From: Phocoena phocoena
Lineage: Eukaryota > Chordata > Mammalia > Artiodactyla > Phocoenidae
Direction of reading: 5' to 3'
Assembly (NCBI RefSeq): GCF_963924675.1
Contig: NC_089220.1
Location: forward strand, 56,492,639-56,556,638
DNA: 64,000 nucleotides
This document shows, piece after piece, positions 22,440 to 35,084 of the stretch; position 1 is the first letter of the stretch; every line of letters begins with the position of its first letter. Made by a program: the position numbers and the translations under genes. The notes under the pieces are model-generated. The model was not told where the DNA came from. It saw only the letters and a list, made by a program, of their open reading frames with translations, and made no database searches.

Positions 22440-23840
22440 TAAACATGTTTTGGCCAGGACTTGGAAAAGATGGCAACAATTAAAATGTAGGGGTTGAAAT
22501 AAATGTAAGATGATGGAAAGTGTTGGTACTGCCAGTGTGCTTGGTCCTGTGCCCTCCACTTTACTTTGTGGATAGTGCATTCAAACCATGGCTGTTGACA
22601 GCACTTAATTTGTTTTGATTTACTTTTAATAAATGTGAGTATGTGGTTGTTCATTATATTCTACACATTTTTTGGGTAAATCTGAAATATTTCATTGTTT
22701 TAAAAATGGAAAGGGCATGCATTCAAGTTAAATTCTGTAGTCTTAACACCTTCAGCCTTCTATTGGATTCTAGTGTAAATGGGGAATTTTATAGAATCAT
22801 CAGCATTTTTCCCCTGATATTTGCCCTCTCCTACTCAAAAGACCTGCATACATCTTGAGAATCAAATTCTTCCCTGTCTCTGAATCTCTCTGGGTAAAGC
22901 TGCAACTTTACCATTTCCTGACTAAGGAGTGAAGTTTTCCTATGGGTCAGCATTTTCTCTGGTGCCTGCTACTCCTCCAGGAAGCCCACTACAAATGCTT
23001 TGATCACTTGTGCTGTTAAGAGCACAGAGTTCTACGGAAGGAGAATTCATCACTTCTCTCTGCTGTTCAGTCCTGCAAGTATGCTTTGATACTTTTTAGA
23101 GTTTAGAGACCAGAGATTTTAGGTTTATTTACACCCCTTTTCCCTCAAGATTTCAGACATTTGTGTAGGAACTTGGACCACATACATACTTGATTTGGTC
23201 CAGATTTTGTTCTCCAAATTACGTCTACTTTTGTATTCAGCATGTTAAGTGAGTAACTTCATCAAGCTTGGTTCTCTCTTTCATAAGGATTAGTTCTCCC
23301 CCAGGACTTCCCTCAGTTAAGAGACATTTTTTTTTTTTTGCTATATTTTAATAGTGCTTCAGGCAAACCTGTGTAGACAGTACTTTAACAGATTCTCTGC
23401 TATTCTACCCCACCCCCTAACCTCAAGTGGAGACTCTTAAAACACAGTTTAAGAGTGTAAGCAGTATGAGTGTGACCCGCTTGTAAAATTTCATTCTGAT
23501 TAACAGCATGGATTTTTAACTTTGGAAACTTCATTGTAGCATAACATCCTTACTTGATTCATTCTCAAGATTTATGGATTTTATAAGTGCTACAATAAAG
23601 AAACTGACTGAAGCTGTGTCTGCTTCATCTAGACTGAATGATTGCTTTTGTTGTAGTAAGGTTTTGAATATGCTTATTACCATCTCAAAACACATGCTTG
23701 TGCCTTTTTTTCTTATTTAATCACAAGCTGAGTCAGAGTATAAGTACAATTTAGCAGATGCTCTGTTTAATATGGTTAACATTCAGAAACTAAGTTCATA
23801 CTCCCTCGTTTTCCCCCAACTTTGCCCAATATACTACTTT
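22440..23840. other. Unique DNA, nothing recognised
   Basis: Only a T-run at about 23328-23338 stands out. The small frames at 22376-22654 and 22643-22858 carry no recognisable motif. Confidence 0.5.
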
Positions 23841-23844
23841 AATG

Positions 23845-23960
23845 ATCAAGTCATTCAGTAGTACATCTATTACTGAGTACCTACTCTGTTTCCAGAGATA
23901 AGCAAACAAATATAAACACAACCAATGAGAACCTTAATGTGCTTAATACCTAATTGGCAG
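23845..23960 (-). mobile_element. L2 3' end fragment, minus
   Basis: Diverged antisense of the L2 terminus: 'tattactgagtacctactct' followed by 'ccagagataagcaaacaaat'. It is a short, very old relic. The downstream limit is uncertain. Confidence 0.45.
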
Positions 23961-24424
23961 GGCAGGGAAGGGCGACAGTTATTTGAATACATTGGTTATT
24001 ATAAGGAAAGAAAAATTGAAATGAATATAACTTGAAAAATAAGTATACTATATTGTGGTAAAAAGAAATAAGACCAACTATTTGCAGCTGAGGAAATTAG
24101 GGCATGTTTCTTGACGGATGATTCATTTGAGTTGAGTCTAAAAGGAGGAAGCTAATCCCAGGAGGAGATGGATTGGGAATGGGAAATATTATAGGTAGAT
24201 TGCGTAGGGACCAGATTAGAAACTTGTATTTGTGTGAAGGAGTTACTATATTTCCACTTAGGGCAACCTTCTCTTTCTTACACTGAAAAGTTGTAATGAT
24301 AATGAAACATCCATCTAGTTTAAATAGAGCCATTCTTTCTGCATGACAAAACTGAGTGACTCCTTCTCTCTCTCCTACACTGTTAAATATATATCATAAT
24401 AATTAACAGGCAGAAATGTCCTTA

Positions 24425-24500
24425 GAGAAGATCTAGTCCAATCTCCACAAATTATGGATGAGGAAACTGAGACTTAGAAAAGCTTCTTTCAATTCTATAC
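24425..24500 (-). mobile_element. MIR fragment, minus
   Basis: 'aattatggatgaggaaactg' followed by 'agacttagaaaagcttc' corresponds to the antisense of the conserved MIR core phrase. It is short. Confidence 0.6.
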
Positions 24501-26800
24501 ATTAATTTCTACTTTCTATTTTATTTTTATTCTTTCAGGCACCCAATACACTATCAATACTGGTGTAGATACTTAGTATCTACTTAGAAAACTTAGCAGG
24601 AAAAGAAGCTGAATTTTAAATAACATTATATATTGCCATCTTTCCCCACAATAATTATGCTCTTCTCAGCATGTGAGCCTGTATAACAGAGCAGATTTAT
24701 TACTTTTAACAGTAATAAACTACAAGTTTATGCTCTTTATTTGAATAATTTATGTAATACTATTGCTGAAATCTAGATTTATATTAAAATCTACAAAATG
24801 GTTTAGAAGGTGTCTTAATAGAATTTTTTCGCTGTTTTTTAAAAGAAAAAAATGAAGGAGAGCATAGCAGGTGACAGTAAGAGTTATGAACTCTCATATG
24901 TAAATTGATATGGAAATAAATATAGTCTTCACGTTTTTATATACAACATTTAGGGACCCTTAAAGAATTATGAACTTGACCTAACATATTTCAATTTCTG
25001 GGACTTGGGCTAGAATGTAATTTTCTGAATAAAACAGTTTTTCTCTATGAACTTCATGACTGGGGACAGACATTATATACTCTTAACATTTCTTTACACT
25101 GCTACTGATGAGACAGACTAGGAGGTCTAAGCAGGAAGACCTCACATTCCCTAGAATTGCAGCATTTTGCAGAGGTTGTATCCCTTTTTAATGAACATGT
25201 TTTATTTTTCTTTAGAATACACATTAGTTTTTTCTATATACATAAGTTCATTTATTAAACTAATTTCTCATAAGTGTCTGGATGAATAGACTTCAAATCA
25301 CTGAGCATTTGATTAAAATTTTCATAGATTTAATAAATATTAAAAACAAAAAATTCCTGATTATATCCATATTTCCTTGACTCGACACAAATGGGATTTA
25401 AGTCATTCCATTACTTTATTTTTGGCAGCCTTTATACTCACATTCTTATTGTTTCTATATATAGAACAAAGGAGTTTATTAGTAAGTGTACAAAAGATAA
25501 ACCTTACTAATGTTGGTTATTTTTTACAACCAATTATAAAGTGTCTCCCAAGAAAATTTTTTTGTGTGTATGAAACAAAAAATTTGTTCTAATAAAAAAT
25601 TTTGATGAGACATTGAAGAGGACAAGTGATTCCAAAATAATACATAAAGTCACTACCAATAATACCATGTTTTTCTTTCCTGTAAACAGTGGTTAATAAT
25701 AATGTAATGGTATTTAGAGGTTCAGCTGCAAAATCAAGAAAATAAAATTTTAGGAAAAAAGTACACTCTTAGAGAATGTAATCTAAAGATGAGTGTATGA
25801 ATGAAACCCCAGTTGGTTTCTTAAGCAATCCAGGTAGTAGGGCTAAAAGGAAATTAGTCAATAAATGTAGGTAATTCTTCTGCACAGTGTAATTCAGTAT
25901 CTTCTGTTAATGTGTGAAGAGCAAGAAGTTATTTATGAGTGCTTAATAAATATATGTTTTGCAACAAATAACAAAATTCTAAAAAATGATGTGATTTTAT
26001 TGAAATACATCCTTATACCTAGCTAAAAGAGATGGTATTTTAAAAGATGCAAAGGTTAATGTCTCTGCTTATATGAGAGCTGCATGAACTTGTATAATAT
26101 GTATGCTCACTGAGAATACATGTTCTAAACATTTAAAAATACTAAAATTCAAACTTCTCACAAAGAGAAGCAAAGAGGCAAAGAGTTTATTTAAAGAGAT
26201 CCATACAGAGATGTAACAAGATTTGATTGAAATAACACAGAGTGATATGTGTGACAAAATTTAATCCCTCTGATTTACAGAACCAGATGACAGGGGCTTA
26301 TATGAGACAGTTTAAGACTGAGGGAGAACCCCCAAGTCTGAAGGGGCATTCACAAATTTTCTTAGCTATCTGATATCCTGTCTGAGTCTGTAAGACGTGT
26401 AGTGTAGTTCTTATCACCTTATAAGGTATATATGAGAGTATATATGATACATTCAAATTAATGAACAGATGATTTCACTATGCATGATAATACTGTGTGA
26501 CCTATGTTAGCCTATGGACAACTGAACTGTCAAGTTTATAGACAAGTCTATGTAGGTAGGTAGGTAGTCATTATATGAACCCCACACTTAAACATGCTTT
26601 TCCAATTATAATAACCTCAGGATTCATCTTTAACTTGAGAAAATTAATAAAAATTATCGAAGTGTTCTCACGGAAAATGATATTTATAAAATTATTTAAC
26701 TTAGGATAGCCAAATGTTTCTGCTCTTATTTATAAATAATGGAAGTTATTATTTGAGGCAATAGCAATATTAAATATTGAATGAATATTTTCCTGAGCAA
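24501..26800. other. Unique AT-rich DNA, nothing recognised
   Basis: No repeat or gene recognised. A (GTAG)4 microsatellite lies at 26552-26568. Frames at 25377-25592 and 26069-26257 look like chance frames. Confidence 0.5.
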
Positions 26801-27424
26801 ACACAAAAGCTAATATAGCTATCTGATAAAGAGTATAAAATATTTATGTGGGAAATTCTTAAAGAATACAAGACGAGAATCATGAGCACCTCACAAGAAG
26901 CTACATCTGTGACTAATTCTTTTGAAAAAAAAGGTTTGAAAGAAATATATTTGTTAAAACTCAAAAAAAGAAAAAGGACAGTGAGTGGGTTGAACAATAA
27001 ATTAGACAGAATTGAACAGGGAATTAGTGACTTGGGAACTGGGTCATAAGTAACTACAAAGGATGCAGCAGAAATCAAAGCAGCTGTAGTTTATAAAAGT
27101 GAAGTCAAAATATATGGAGATATAGTGACAAATTCTGACATACATTTAATCAGGACTTCTAAAGAATAAAATAGAGAAATAGATGAGAGGCAGTACATGA
27201 AAAAGTAATAACTGAATTTTTGAGAGCTGAAGAAAGCCATAAATTTATTGATATAGGAATTATGTGTTAAGTAGGATAAATTAACTTGTAGACATTTTAT
27301 TAAAAGGGCAGAATACAAAATGAAAAGAGAAGATATTAAAAGTATCCCCTACTCAAGAGAAGAACAAAAATTATACTGTGCTGACTTTTCAACAAAAACA
27401 GTAGACCTTAGGTGATCAAATCTT

Positions 27425-27590
27425 AACAAAGCAGACTCTAGTGCAGGTGTGCCAGGGTTAAATTCCATGGTTGTCATTTACTAACTCTATGACTATAGGC
27501 AAGATAATTAAATTTTGTGTGCATCTATTTCCTCACCAGTAAAAGAGGAATTAAAAATAATAACTAATACATATGTTAGAGTAGGCACAG
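27425..27590 (+). mobile_element. MIR SINE, plus
   Basis: Good match in order to the MIR core: 'gccagggttaaattccatgg', 'tcatttactaactctatgac', 'tataggcaagataattaaat', 'tatttcctcaccagtaaaag', then an A/T-rich 3' part. Confidence 0.75.
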
Positions 27591-27599
27591 AGCAGCAAT

Positions 27600-27638
27600 T
27601 ATATGTTCCCAGGCTTAGAAACTATATGTTCCCAGGCT
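27600..27638. repeat. 16-bp direct repeat with 23-bp spacing
   Basis: TATATGTTCCCAGGCT occurs at 27600-27615 and again at 27623-27638 without mismatch. It looks like a local duplication just after the MIR. Confidence 0.9.
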
Positions 27639-28293
27639 CTGGTAAATTTTAAATGCTAAACAGGTTTGCAATTATTATTATTTAAAGTTTGCAATATAAT
27701 ACTTCATTCATGAATTGTACATAAAGTATATTTATTGTTCAAAAAGTACAGTAAATACAGTGCTTTCAGGTGAATAGAAATTGAAAGAGTTTGCTAATTA
27801 ACAGACATGATCATAAAATCTTTGACCCCCAAAAATGTATTTAAACAGGAAGGCAAATGATCTGGAATTGGACGAAGAGAAGAAGGAAGGAAAAAAGGGT
27901 AACATTCAAGAAGAAACAAATTAGGCAAAACAAAGCTAAATCCACTAGTAAAGTAGGTAGGATATAGTGTGTGAAAAATAAAGTAATAGCAATGATAATG
28001 TTGCTTAATTTGGAATTAGAAAAATTAAGAAATACCATTCTGGATAACAGTAGCATTGAATGTGGGAGGGGAGGTATTTTGAACTAGTTTTTATACAAGT
28101 TTTAGAATGTTCCTGAGGACAGGCAAGATATTTAATCATCCATTTAATTAGTCAAGGCAATATTTAAATAACATTTTTAAAAGAAAAGAAATTATAAAAT
28201 TTCCATTCTAGTAAATGAAATGTTTTAATAGTATCAAACCACCACATTTTAAAAAAAAAATTAATTTTAAAAGTCAAAAATTCTAAGATAACA

Positions 28294-28499
28294 GGGCTTC
28301 CCTGGTGGCGCAGTGGTTGAGTCTGCCTGCCGATGCAGGGGACACGGGTTCGTGCCCCAGTCTGGGACGATCCCACATGCCGCGGAGCAGCTGGGCCCGT
28401 GAGCCATGGCTACTGAGCCTGCGCGTCCGAAGCCTGTGCTCCGCAATGGGAGAGGCCACAACAGTGAGAGGCCCGCGTACCGCAAAAAAAAAAAAAAAA
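28294..28499 (+). mobile_element. CHR-2 SINE, plus, with perfect target duplication
   Basis: Begins 'ggcttccctggtggcgcagt', carries the tRNA-derived pol III boxes (A-box region 'gtggcgcagtggttgag', B-box region 'ggttcgtgcc'), and ends 'gcccgcgtaccgc' plus about 16 A. The 13-base duplication TCTAAGATAACAG is perfect at 28282-28294 and 28500-28512 (the G may belong to either). Two bases ('ag' of 'gagagt') are missing near 28320. Many CpGs remain, so it is a young copy. Confidence 0.97.
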
Positions 28500-28964
28500 T
28501 CTAAGATAACAGTAAAAGAAGAATAAGTATAAAACAACATAATATTGTAGAAAAGTAAAAATATGGTATAAAAACATCATGATTGAGATAAAAGTATTAA
28601 ATTAATTTTTTAAATAAAGATTGTCAGATTGGATTAAAAATGAAATTCAGAATTTGTTTTGTTTACAAAAGATACATCTAAAACAAAGATTGCGATTAAA
28701 TAGTAAAGCATATACTGAAAAAACTAACAAGTATAAAACTAGAATATAGACTAATATTAGTGGAAATAGTCTTCCAGGCATAAAATATTAGGGAAAGAAT
28801 AGGTTACTCTATAACGATACAGATTTTTTAATGATTGGGAAGATTTTATGCACAAATATATAGAGAACAAAAATTGAAAGCTCTATAGGAGATATTGGAA
28901 AATTTGCTACCATAATGGGAGATATTAACAAATCTGTCTCCATTACAGGTAGTTCATGCAAAGA

Positions 28965-30030
28965 AAAAACAAAGCAAACATATAATAGACTGAAAACATA
29001 ATTAAGAAGATGGAATTATTGGAAGTAAATAAAGTTATGACACATGAACAGGGCAAAAAGAAGTGGTCAACATTAATTTTCCTAAGTCCAGTACTTGGAG
29101 CCATTGTCACTTGAAGTTGGCTCTTTAGAAATATAAAAAGAGCTGAAGCCTCTTTCTGTATGCTTTTTACCATTCCATTAATTTACAGCTTTCTATACTT
29201 CATTTCCTTAGAATTTGAGACTAGGTACCTATATATTCCTGTGCAACCTATTTAGGGTGCACAGGAATAATATAAATAATATGAATGGCACAGCTATTCA
29301 GAAACTTAGAAAAATACCAAACAAACACGAGGTTCAGTTTTCCTTTAAAAGCTCCAAACTACATACTGAAGCATTAAGAGCAGTTTGTTTTAAGAGCCTC
29401 AATTAAAAAAAAAAATCCCATAGGAATATAAAATGCAGCGATTTAAAATTTCTTGCAAAGTGATTCAAAGATAAATGATATTCCAGAAATAAAATTGATT
29501 AGGTTTTTTATTTCCCCTGGGGGACAATTTTATCCCACATCTGGGGATTTCAATTTTGAATATTCTTAAATAGGAGGGAGAATTTGGACATAACTTTTAC
29601 TGTGAGCAAATTAAAAATTTGCCAGCCCTGTGCTACCTTCTCTTGTGTGTGTCCCAATGTGCATCCATCCCACCAGTGTTCATGGGTGTTTGATCAATAA
29701 GCAAGTTTGTCCACAAGCAAAGCCCCAATTCAAAGTTTTATACTAGTTGTGTGTCCAAAAATATTTCCTTAGATAACATATAATTATTAAATTCAACAGG
29801 CTTCAATTTTTAAAATATATGATGAAAATGATCAAAGAATACAATTCTGTTTTGTGTTTGGGGGAGGGTAACAATTTTTCACATTTAATTTAAAGATTTT
29901 CTGTACCTTTAAGTAGAAATCAGCCTCTTTTGCAGATATTGTAGTGATTCCACTAAAAATAATCATTTTTAATTTTTTAAAAAAATCTGGCTACAAACAG
30001 CAGAAATGCCAAAAATTTTGACTTACTCAA
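28965..30030. other. AT-rich DNA, nothing recognised
   Basis: No recognised repeat or gene. Confidence 0.5.
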
Positions 30031-31560
30031 AATAAAATTTATTATTCACATAAAAGGATGTGGTTAAAAGCAGTCATGGTGTGACTTTACTCCCTAGGTA
30101 CCTTTACTCTCCAGGTTCCTTAGGGATCCAGACAACTTTCAGCCTGTCCTCCATCATTCCAAATATAGCCTAGGCTTTCATGACTTAAGATATATTCATG
30201 TTTCAGGCAACCAAACCAAAAGAAAGATAAAGAAGAGATACAGTTTGTGTGTGTGTGTGTGTGTGTGTGCGTGCGTGCGTGTGTTTCAGCTGTCTCTTAG
30301 AAAAGGTCCTCGGAAGTTTGTGTTACCTACCCTTCCTTCAACTGTTTCCCTACCCAGTTATTATCTGTGTCAATAAGAAGAAATAGCCTTTCCTTTTTGT
30401 AGCAGCCAGCAGAAACTTAATTGGCCAAGGAATGGAAAAGGGGAGCTCATGCTCTGAAAGCCCCTTCTCCCTGGGTCTAGGCAAGGACAAGCTTTTTATA
30501 GGTATGGGGTGGTATGGGGCAGAGACCATTATCACTTAAGTTCATGGAAATGGGTGGAAATTTCCTGGAATGGGGTCCATGCCTCTTTTCTGCCCTTTTA
30601 TGGTCCTTCAGGGTTTGGGTTGGAAGGAGGTTGAACTAACATGGAGCCACGGAGATGGGAGGGTAGCACTAAAATGAGATGATAATGAGCTTTAGAGTGA
30701 CCTTTGTCCCAGTTTTGAAGTTCAGCCAGCCTATACCGTTTTCTTGTGGTTAAGCCTTCTTGTTCCCATCATGTAAACACAGCTGGAGACACAGTTTTGG
30801 CTTTCTGCAAGTTTGCCTAGAGGGAGGTTTTTATTAGGAATGGGGATAAGGGGGGCTTCCTTGCTTCCTTGTCTAAGGCGGGTGTACTTGTGTTTTATAG
30901 ACACACTTTAGGCACAGGGTAGGGGCCCTCTGGTTGCTACCCTGGGTGACATTTGCACAGGATACATCTATCAATACTTTATTTTGAGAGATTGAATATA
31001 CAAGAGACAATGGCCTGACCATACATGAGCATAGAGCTCTGACCCACAGCCTCTGCAGTAGTCATTCCAGGAAGCTAAACTGCGGCTTCTTCATCAATCA
31101 GTTGAAAACAATCAAGACTTGATGAGTGCTTCCTTGATTACCTAATTATTGCCCCCACCTGCATCTCAGAATAAACCCAGGAAGGTAAAATATGTTCCTC
31201 AACCCAGTTTTGTAAGTTTTCCCTCATGTAGTTAGCCCTCTTGGAGCTTGCCCCTGCAGACAACCTTTAATCAGGGCATATCTGAAGCATTAACAGTTTT
31301 TTCACTAAAAAATTTCCCACTCTCCTGCATGTCTTTGACTCTCTGCCAAATGCAAGTGCAGGTGACTGACCCCTTTACCATAACCTCTGCTTCTTCTCAT
31401 TCTTCTTTTATTTCCACAATTCTTTGCCTATGTTTATATCGGACCATTGGAGATGCTAATAATGTAGTTTTCAGTACCCCCAAAACCATGTACCAGTTTA
31501 AAAACCCATTACTATGAAAGAGGCAAAAATGAACTTTAGAGATCAACAGTTTCTGCCACA
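30031..31560. other. GC-richer stretch, possibly old LTR or DNA-transposon relics
   Basis: This part is less AT-rich than its surroundings. About 30.03-30.23 kb resembles part of a mammalian interspersed repeat, and about 31.0-31.3 kb ('cagcctctgcagtagtcatt', 'gagcttgcccctgcagacaa') has the look of an LTR. I cannot name either. The 89-codon plus frame at 31248-31517 begins in the LTR-like part and shows no domain. Confidence 0.3.
30245..30284. repeat. (GT)n microsatellite with GTGC variants
   Basis: Twelve or so uninterrupted GT units followed by three GTGC-type units and a final GTGT. Likely polymorphic. Confidence 0.95.
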
Positions 31561-32626
31561 CATACCAAAAGAGGCATGGAAAAATTTTATAACCTAACCT
31601 TGTAAGAACTGAAACAACATAATTTCCTGTCCCTGTTTTAGATAGGACTAAACAATCTTTCCTGTCCTCATGTTAAATAATTTTGGAGTGTGCATTTTTT
31701 CCTTCCCTATCTTAAATGAACCTAAAAACAAGTAAAATTATCTAGCTACTTTCTCCAGGAAATAACTTGCTGGAGATGAGAATTTGCACAGGCACTATCC
31801 TTACAAACTGGTACTGTTTTATGGGGTGTTTCAGCCTACTTGGCACAACAGGGCAAAGACCTGCTTCCTTCATATAAAATCTAGGAAAAAAATTGAAATC
31901 ACAGTGATAACTTCAGGAACTTTTACCATGCAAGGGATTTGAGTCAAATTAGGAAAAAGTAAAAAAGAAAAAGAAAAACAAAGGAAGAAAAACTTGTGAG
32001 GATATTCTCTATCTTCTCCATCTAAAAAAAAATGGCATCTGCATTAGTAAGAGCTTTTTAATTATACAAGAGTATTATCATACTCTGATGAAATTACTAA
32101 GAGTTCAAGTTATTGGTTAAAGTACAGCAATTTCCTCTCTTGTACATGTACATGTTTTAAAATTTGTTTTTCTACACAAATGCCACCTCCTCTCCTTGAA
32201 AAGGGACTATAGTTAGCCTTTTTACAGTAATAGTTTCATACCTATTTTAATTCTTCTCTTTCCCTTCCATTGCATCTCTTTTTATCTTCTCTGGGAAAAC
32301 TATGAAGATTACTTCAATAAACAAGAATTCTCTCTCCATTATGTGTACACTCTAAGAGTATCTACTCAAGTTAAATGGTTAATAATTTCTAAAAGGAAGA
32401 GGAAACAATTCATTGTGCATCTTTTCTATGTTTTCTCCTTGCAAAACTGAAACTTAGAAGAAATATTGCTTGTAAGTTTGGAAAATAGTTTTGGTTCCTA
32501 GACAAGAAGAAATAGTATACAATTAAAGATTTTAGTATAAATTCAAGAGAGAGAATCTTTTGGTATATACATATAGAGATTTACATAAAATATACATAAA
32601 ATAATTCATGTAATATTCCTGATAAT
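31561..32626. other. AT-rich DNA, nothing recognised
   Basis: A short A/G-rich low-complexity patch at about 31955-31990 only. Confidence 0.5.
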
Positions 32627-32639
32627 TAGTTTACTCTTT

Positions 32640-32855
32640 TTTTTTTTTTTTTTTTTTTTTTTTGCGGTACGCGGGCCTCTCACCGTTGTGGCCTCTCCCG
32701 TCGCGGAGCACAGGCTCCGGACGCGCAGGCTCCGCGGCCATGGCTCACGGGCCCAGCCGCTCCAAGGCATGCGGGATCCTCCCGGACCGGGCCACGATCC
32801 CGTGTCCCCTGCATCGGCAGGCGGACTCTCAACCACTGCGCCACCAGGGAAGCCC
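32640..32855 (-). mobile_element. CHR-2 SINE, minus, CpG-rich and nearly intact
   Basis: T-run of about 24, then 'gcggtacgcgggcctctcac' to 'gggaagccc'. The target duplication TAGTTTACTCTTT is perfect (32627-32639 and 32856-32868). It keeps more CpG dinucleotides than any other copy here (for example GTCGCGGAG, CCGGACGCG, GCCGCTCC), so it is among the youngest. Confidence 0.97.
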
Positions 32856-32868
32856 TAGTTTACTCTTT

Positions 32869-33990
32869 GAAACAATTAGTCTTTATAGTTCAACTTATAA
32901 AATACTCTTTGTTCTCTTCCTAAAGATATCACCATATAAAAATAATTTTTGCACGATATTTAAGAGATTTTTGTTTTATTACTTATGATTTAAACTTTAT
33001 ATGATTTCTACATTAATTCTATGAGCCCAGTAGTTATCATTGTTTCTACAAATTATTTAATACTGTAAAATATAAACATGTTTAATTAGAAATTGCATTG
33101 AGACCGTTTTAAAAGGTTTCAATATTGTAAATTATTTGCATACTACAATAATAAGGAAAGGAAATTATTTGTTGCATTAAATTGTAACTTCTAGATCTTT
33201 AGTAAACTTTATTTCAATATCTGTAATATTAAATTGAATTAATTAATATATAGTACTTGGATACCTAGACAATTTCCAGATGGAAAAAAAAGATGAAGTG
33301 TCAGTTATTAGACTATACATACCCATGTTCCTAATTTTTTATACAGACATGCTATAGAAAAACAGCAGGTGAAATTTAAGCAATATTTACATGTATTTAC
33401 TTTAAAATTTGTTAAGTGATACATAAACTGATATAAATGTAAGCTTCTGTCCAGAAAAACAAAACAAAAATTGATTACTTTGGTTCAAGGTGGTAATTAA
33501 TATAAATGGCTCAGAAAACACGCAGTATAATGATTACAAATAAATTTGAAAATGAACACAAGATATTAAGTATGTTTGTCTGTTGGCTTTTTAGGAAACA
33601 ATTATACTCTATTAAGAGAGTAAATTGTTATAAATATGAATACATGCATCATTTTATTTAATATGCTAAAAATTTAATTATATTTTAAGCATAATGTAAA
33701 TGACTAAATGTTATTATTTACATATGTACATTTTTTGTATAAATATATAAATATAAAAGTATATTAAGATCATTGATCTTAATATTTTAGTTTATAAATA
33801 ATAGTTAAAAACAAACCTATGGACATTTTGTAAATACAAAGTATCTGAGGAATGTGGAATCTGGATTTATAATGCCTAAATATGATGACTTAGTTGGTTC
33901 ATTGTTAATGCATATATTAAAAAAGAAAAGAACTTAGGGATCCTAAACCGTAAATTTTTACATGCCAGATATTTAAAAAGTTGAAATTAG
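32869..33990. other. Very AT-rich DNA, nothing recognised
   Basis: No repeat family or gene recognised. Confidence 0.5.
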
Positions 33991-33991
33991 A

Positions 33992-34115
33992 GGGACTTCC
34001 CTGGTGGTCCAGTGGTTAAGACTCTGTGCTTCCAATGCAGGAGATGTGCATTCAGTCCCTGGTTGGGAAACTAATATCCCATATGCTGTGCATTGCAGCC
34101 AAAAGAAAAAAAAAT
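33992..34115 (+). mobile_element. CHR-1 SINE, plus
   Basis: Begins 'gggacttccctggtggtcca' and continues 'gtggttaagactctgtgctt', then 'cagtccctggttgggaaact', ending in an A-rich tail. It is shorter than CHR-2 and carries the different 'ggtccagtggttaagact' A-box region. Near-copies of a short AAATTAG-type sequence flank it. Confidence 0.85.
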
Positions 34116-34508
34116 AAAATTAGAATTTTGGTTTTCGTTTTATAAAATCATTAAGTTTCCCTGTGGCCAAGTTACAGAGATTATTTTTTATCACCAAGAT
34201 TTTCTATTAAATCTGAACTTTAATTTTTACAGTTTCTTAATTTTGAAAATAACATTATATTCCTAACAAATATATTTTTGTTGTATATTATCAAAATGTC
34301 AAGTACATCAATTCTTTTGCTCTTGAAGAGTATGATTTTTGTTTGTGTTTTGCCTCCTTTGACAATCCTACTTTATTTTGTTTGTCCCAAATTTGGGCCA
34401 CTCAGTTGGAGTTTTAAAAAATCAAACAAAAAACCTGTTAAACTGTCTTTCAACACAAAAGTTAAACAAGGTTTCCTAAAATGACCACACATAAAAACTA
34501 TTTGTTCC

Positions 34509-34718
34509 GGGGCTTACCTTGTGGCGCAGTGGTTGAGAGTCTGCCTGCCGATGCAGGAGACACGGGTTTGTGCCCTGGTCCGGGAAGATCCCACATGCTG
34601 CAGAGCGCTGGGCCCGTGAGCCGTGGCCGCTGAGCCTGCGCATCTGGAGCCTGTGCTCCGCAGCGGGAGAGGCCACAACGGTGAGAGGCCCGCGTACCAA
34701 AAAAAAAAAAAAAAAAAA
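34509..34718 (+). mobile_element. CHR-2 SINE, plus
   Basis: Starts 'ggggcttaccttgtggcgca' and ends in about 20 A. Target duplication CTATTTGTTCC (34498-34508) against TTATTTGTTCC (34719-34729). A two-base deletion lies near 34606 ('gcagagcgctgggccc'). Confidence 0.95.
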
Positions 34719-34729
34719 TTATTTGTTCC

Positions 34730-35084
34730 TTCAGCTTATAAAATAAAGCATAGTAGAAATAACTGGTTCTTTTTGATGTTATCAGCATTTTATCTTGAGT
34801 CATCTTTCATTTATTAAATTTAAGATCAATAATCTTATAAACACTGACAAATCAAAAAAAAATTTAGTAATCCTATGTAGAAGTAAAAATAATTACTATG
34901 ATTCAGTGTCTATGTATTAACTAGGAATATATTTATGTATTATATATTTATTAGGAGCATATTCAGGTACTTGTAAAAAGACTGCTACCCATATGCCTAC
35001 AATGAGATTTTCTTTCTGTTACTAGGTTCCAATGCATTTATTAATCAAAAATATCACAGTATGCATTATGCTTTAAATCAGAAA
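34730..35084. other. AT-rich DNA, nothing recognised
   Basis: No recognised feature. Confidence 0.5.

Larger units (their letters stand above)
26810..28960 (+). mobile_element. HAL1-like or old L1 relic, sense, with MIR and CHR-2 insertions
   Basis: About 26.8-27.41 kb resembles a decayed ORF1: a poly-lysine-rich coiled-coil part, then 'tgctgacttttcaacaaaaa' corresponding to the ORF1 C-terminal block. About 28.60-28.96 kb resembles the start of ORF2 endonuclease: 'agattgtcagattggattaa', 'acaaaagatacatctaaaac', and 'accataatgggagatattaa', the counterpart of the GDFN part. Having only ORF1 and the front of ORF2 fits HAL1, but a fragmented old L1 is equally possible. The MIR at 27425-27590 and the SINE at 28294-28499 interrupt it. 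Confidence 0.5.

Noticed and set aside
28294..28499. tRNA gene
   Set aside because: The A- and B-box-like regions belong to the tRNA-derived head of a SINE. There is no complete cloverleaf.
31248..31517. 89-codon plus frame as a small host gene
   Set aside because: No domain, no convincing start context, and the first part overlaps a probable LTR relic.
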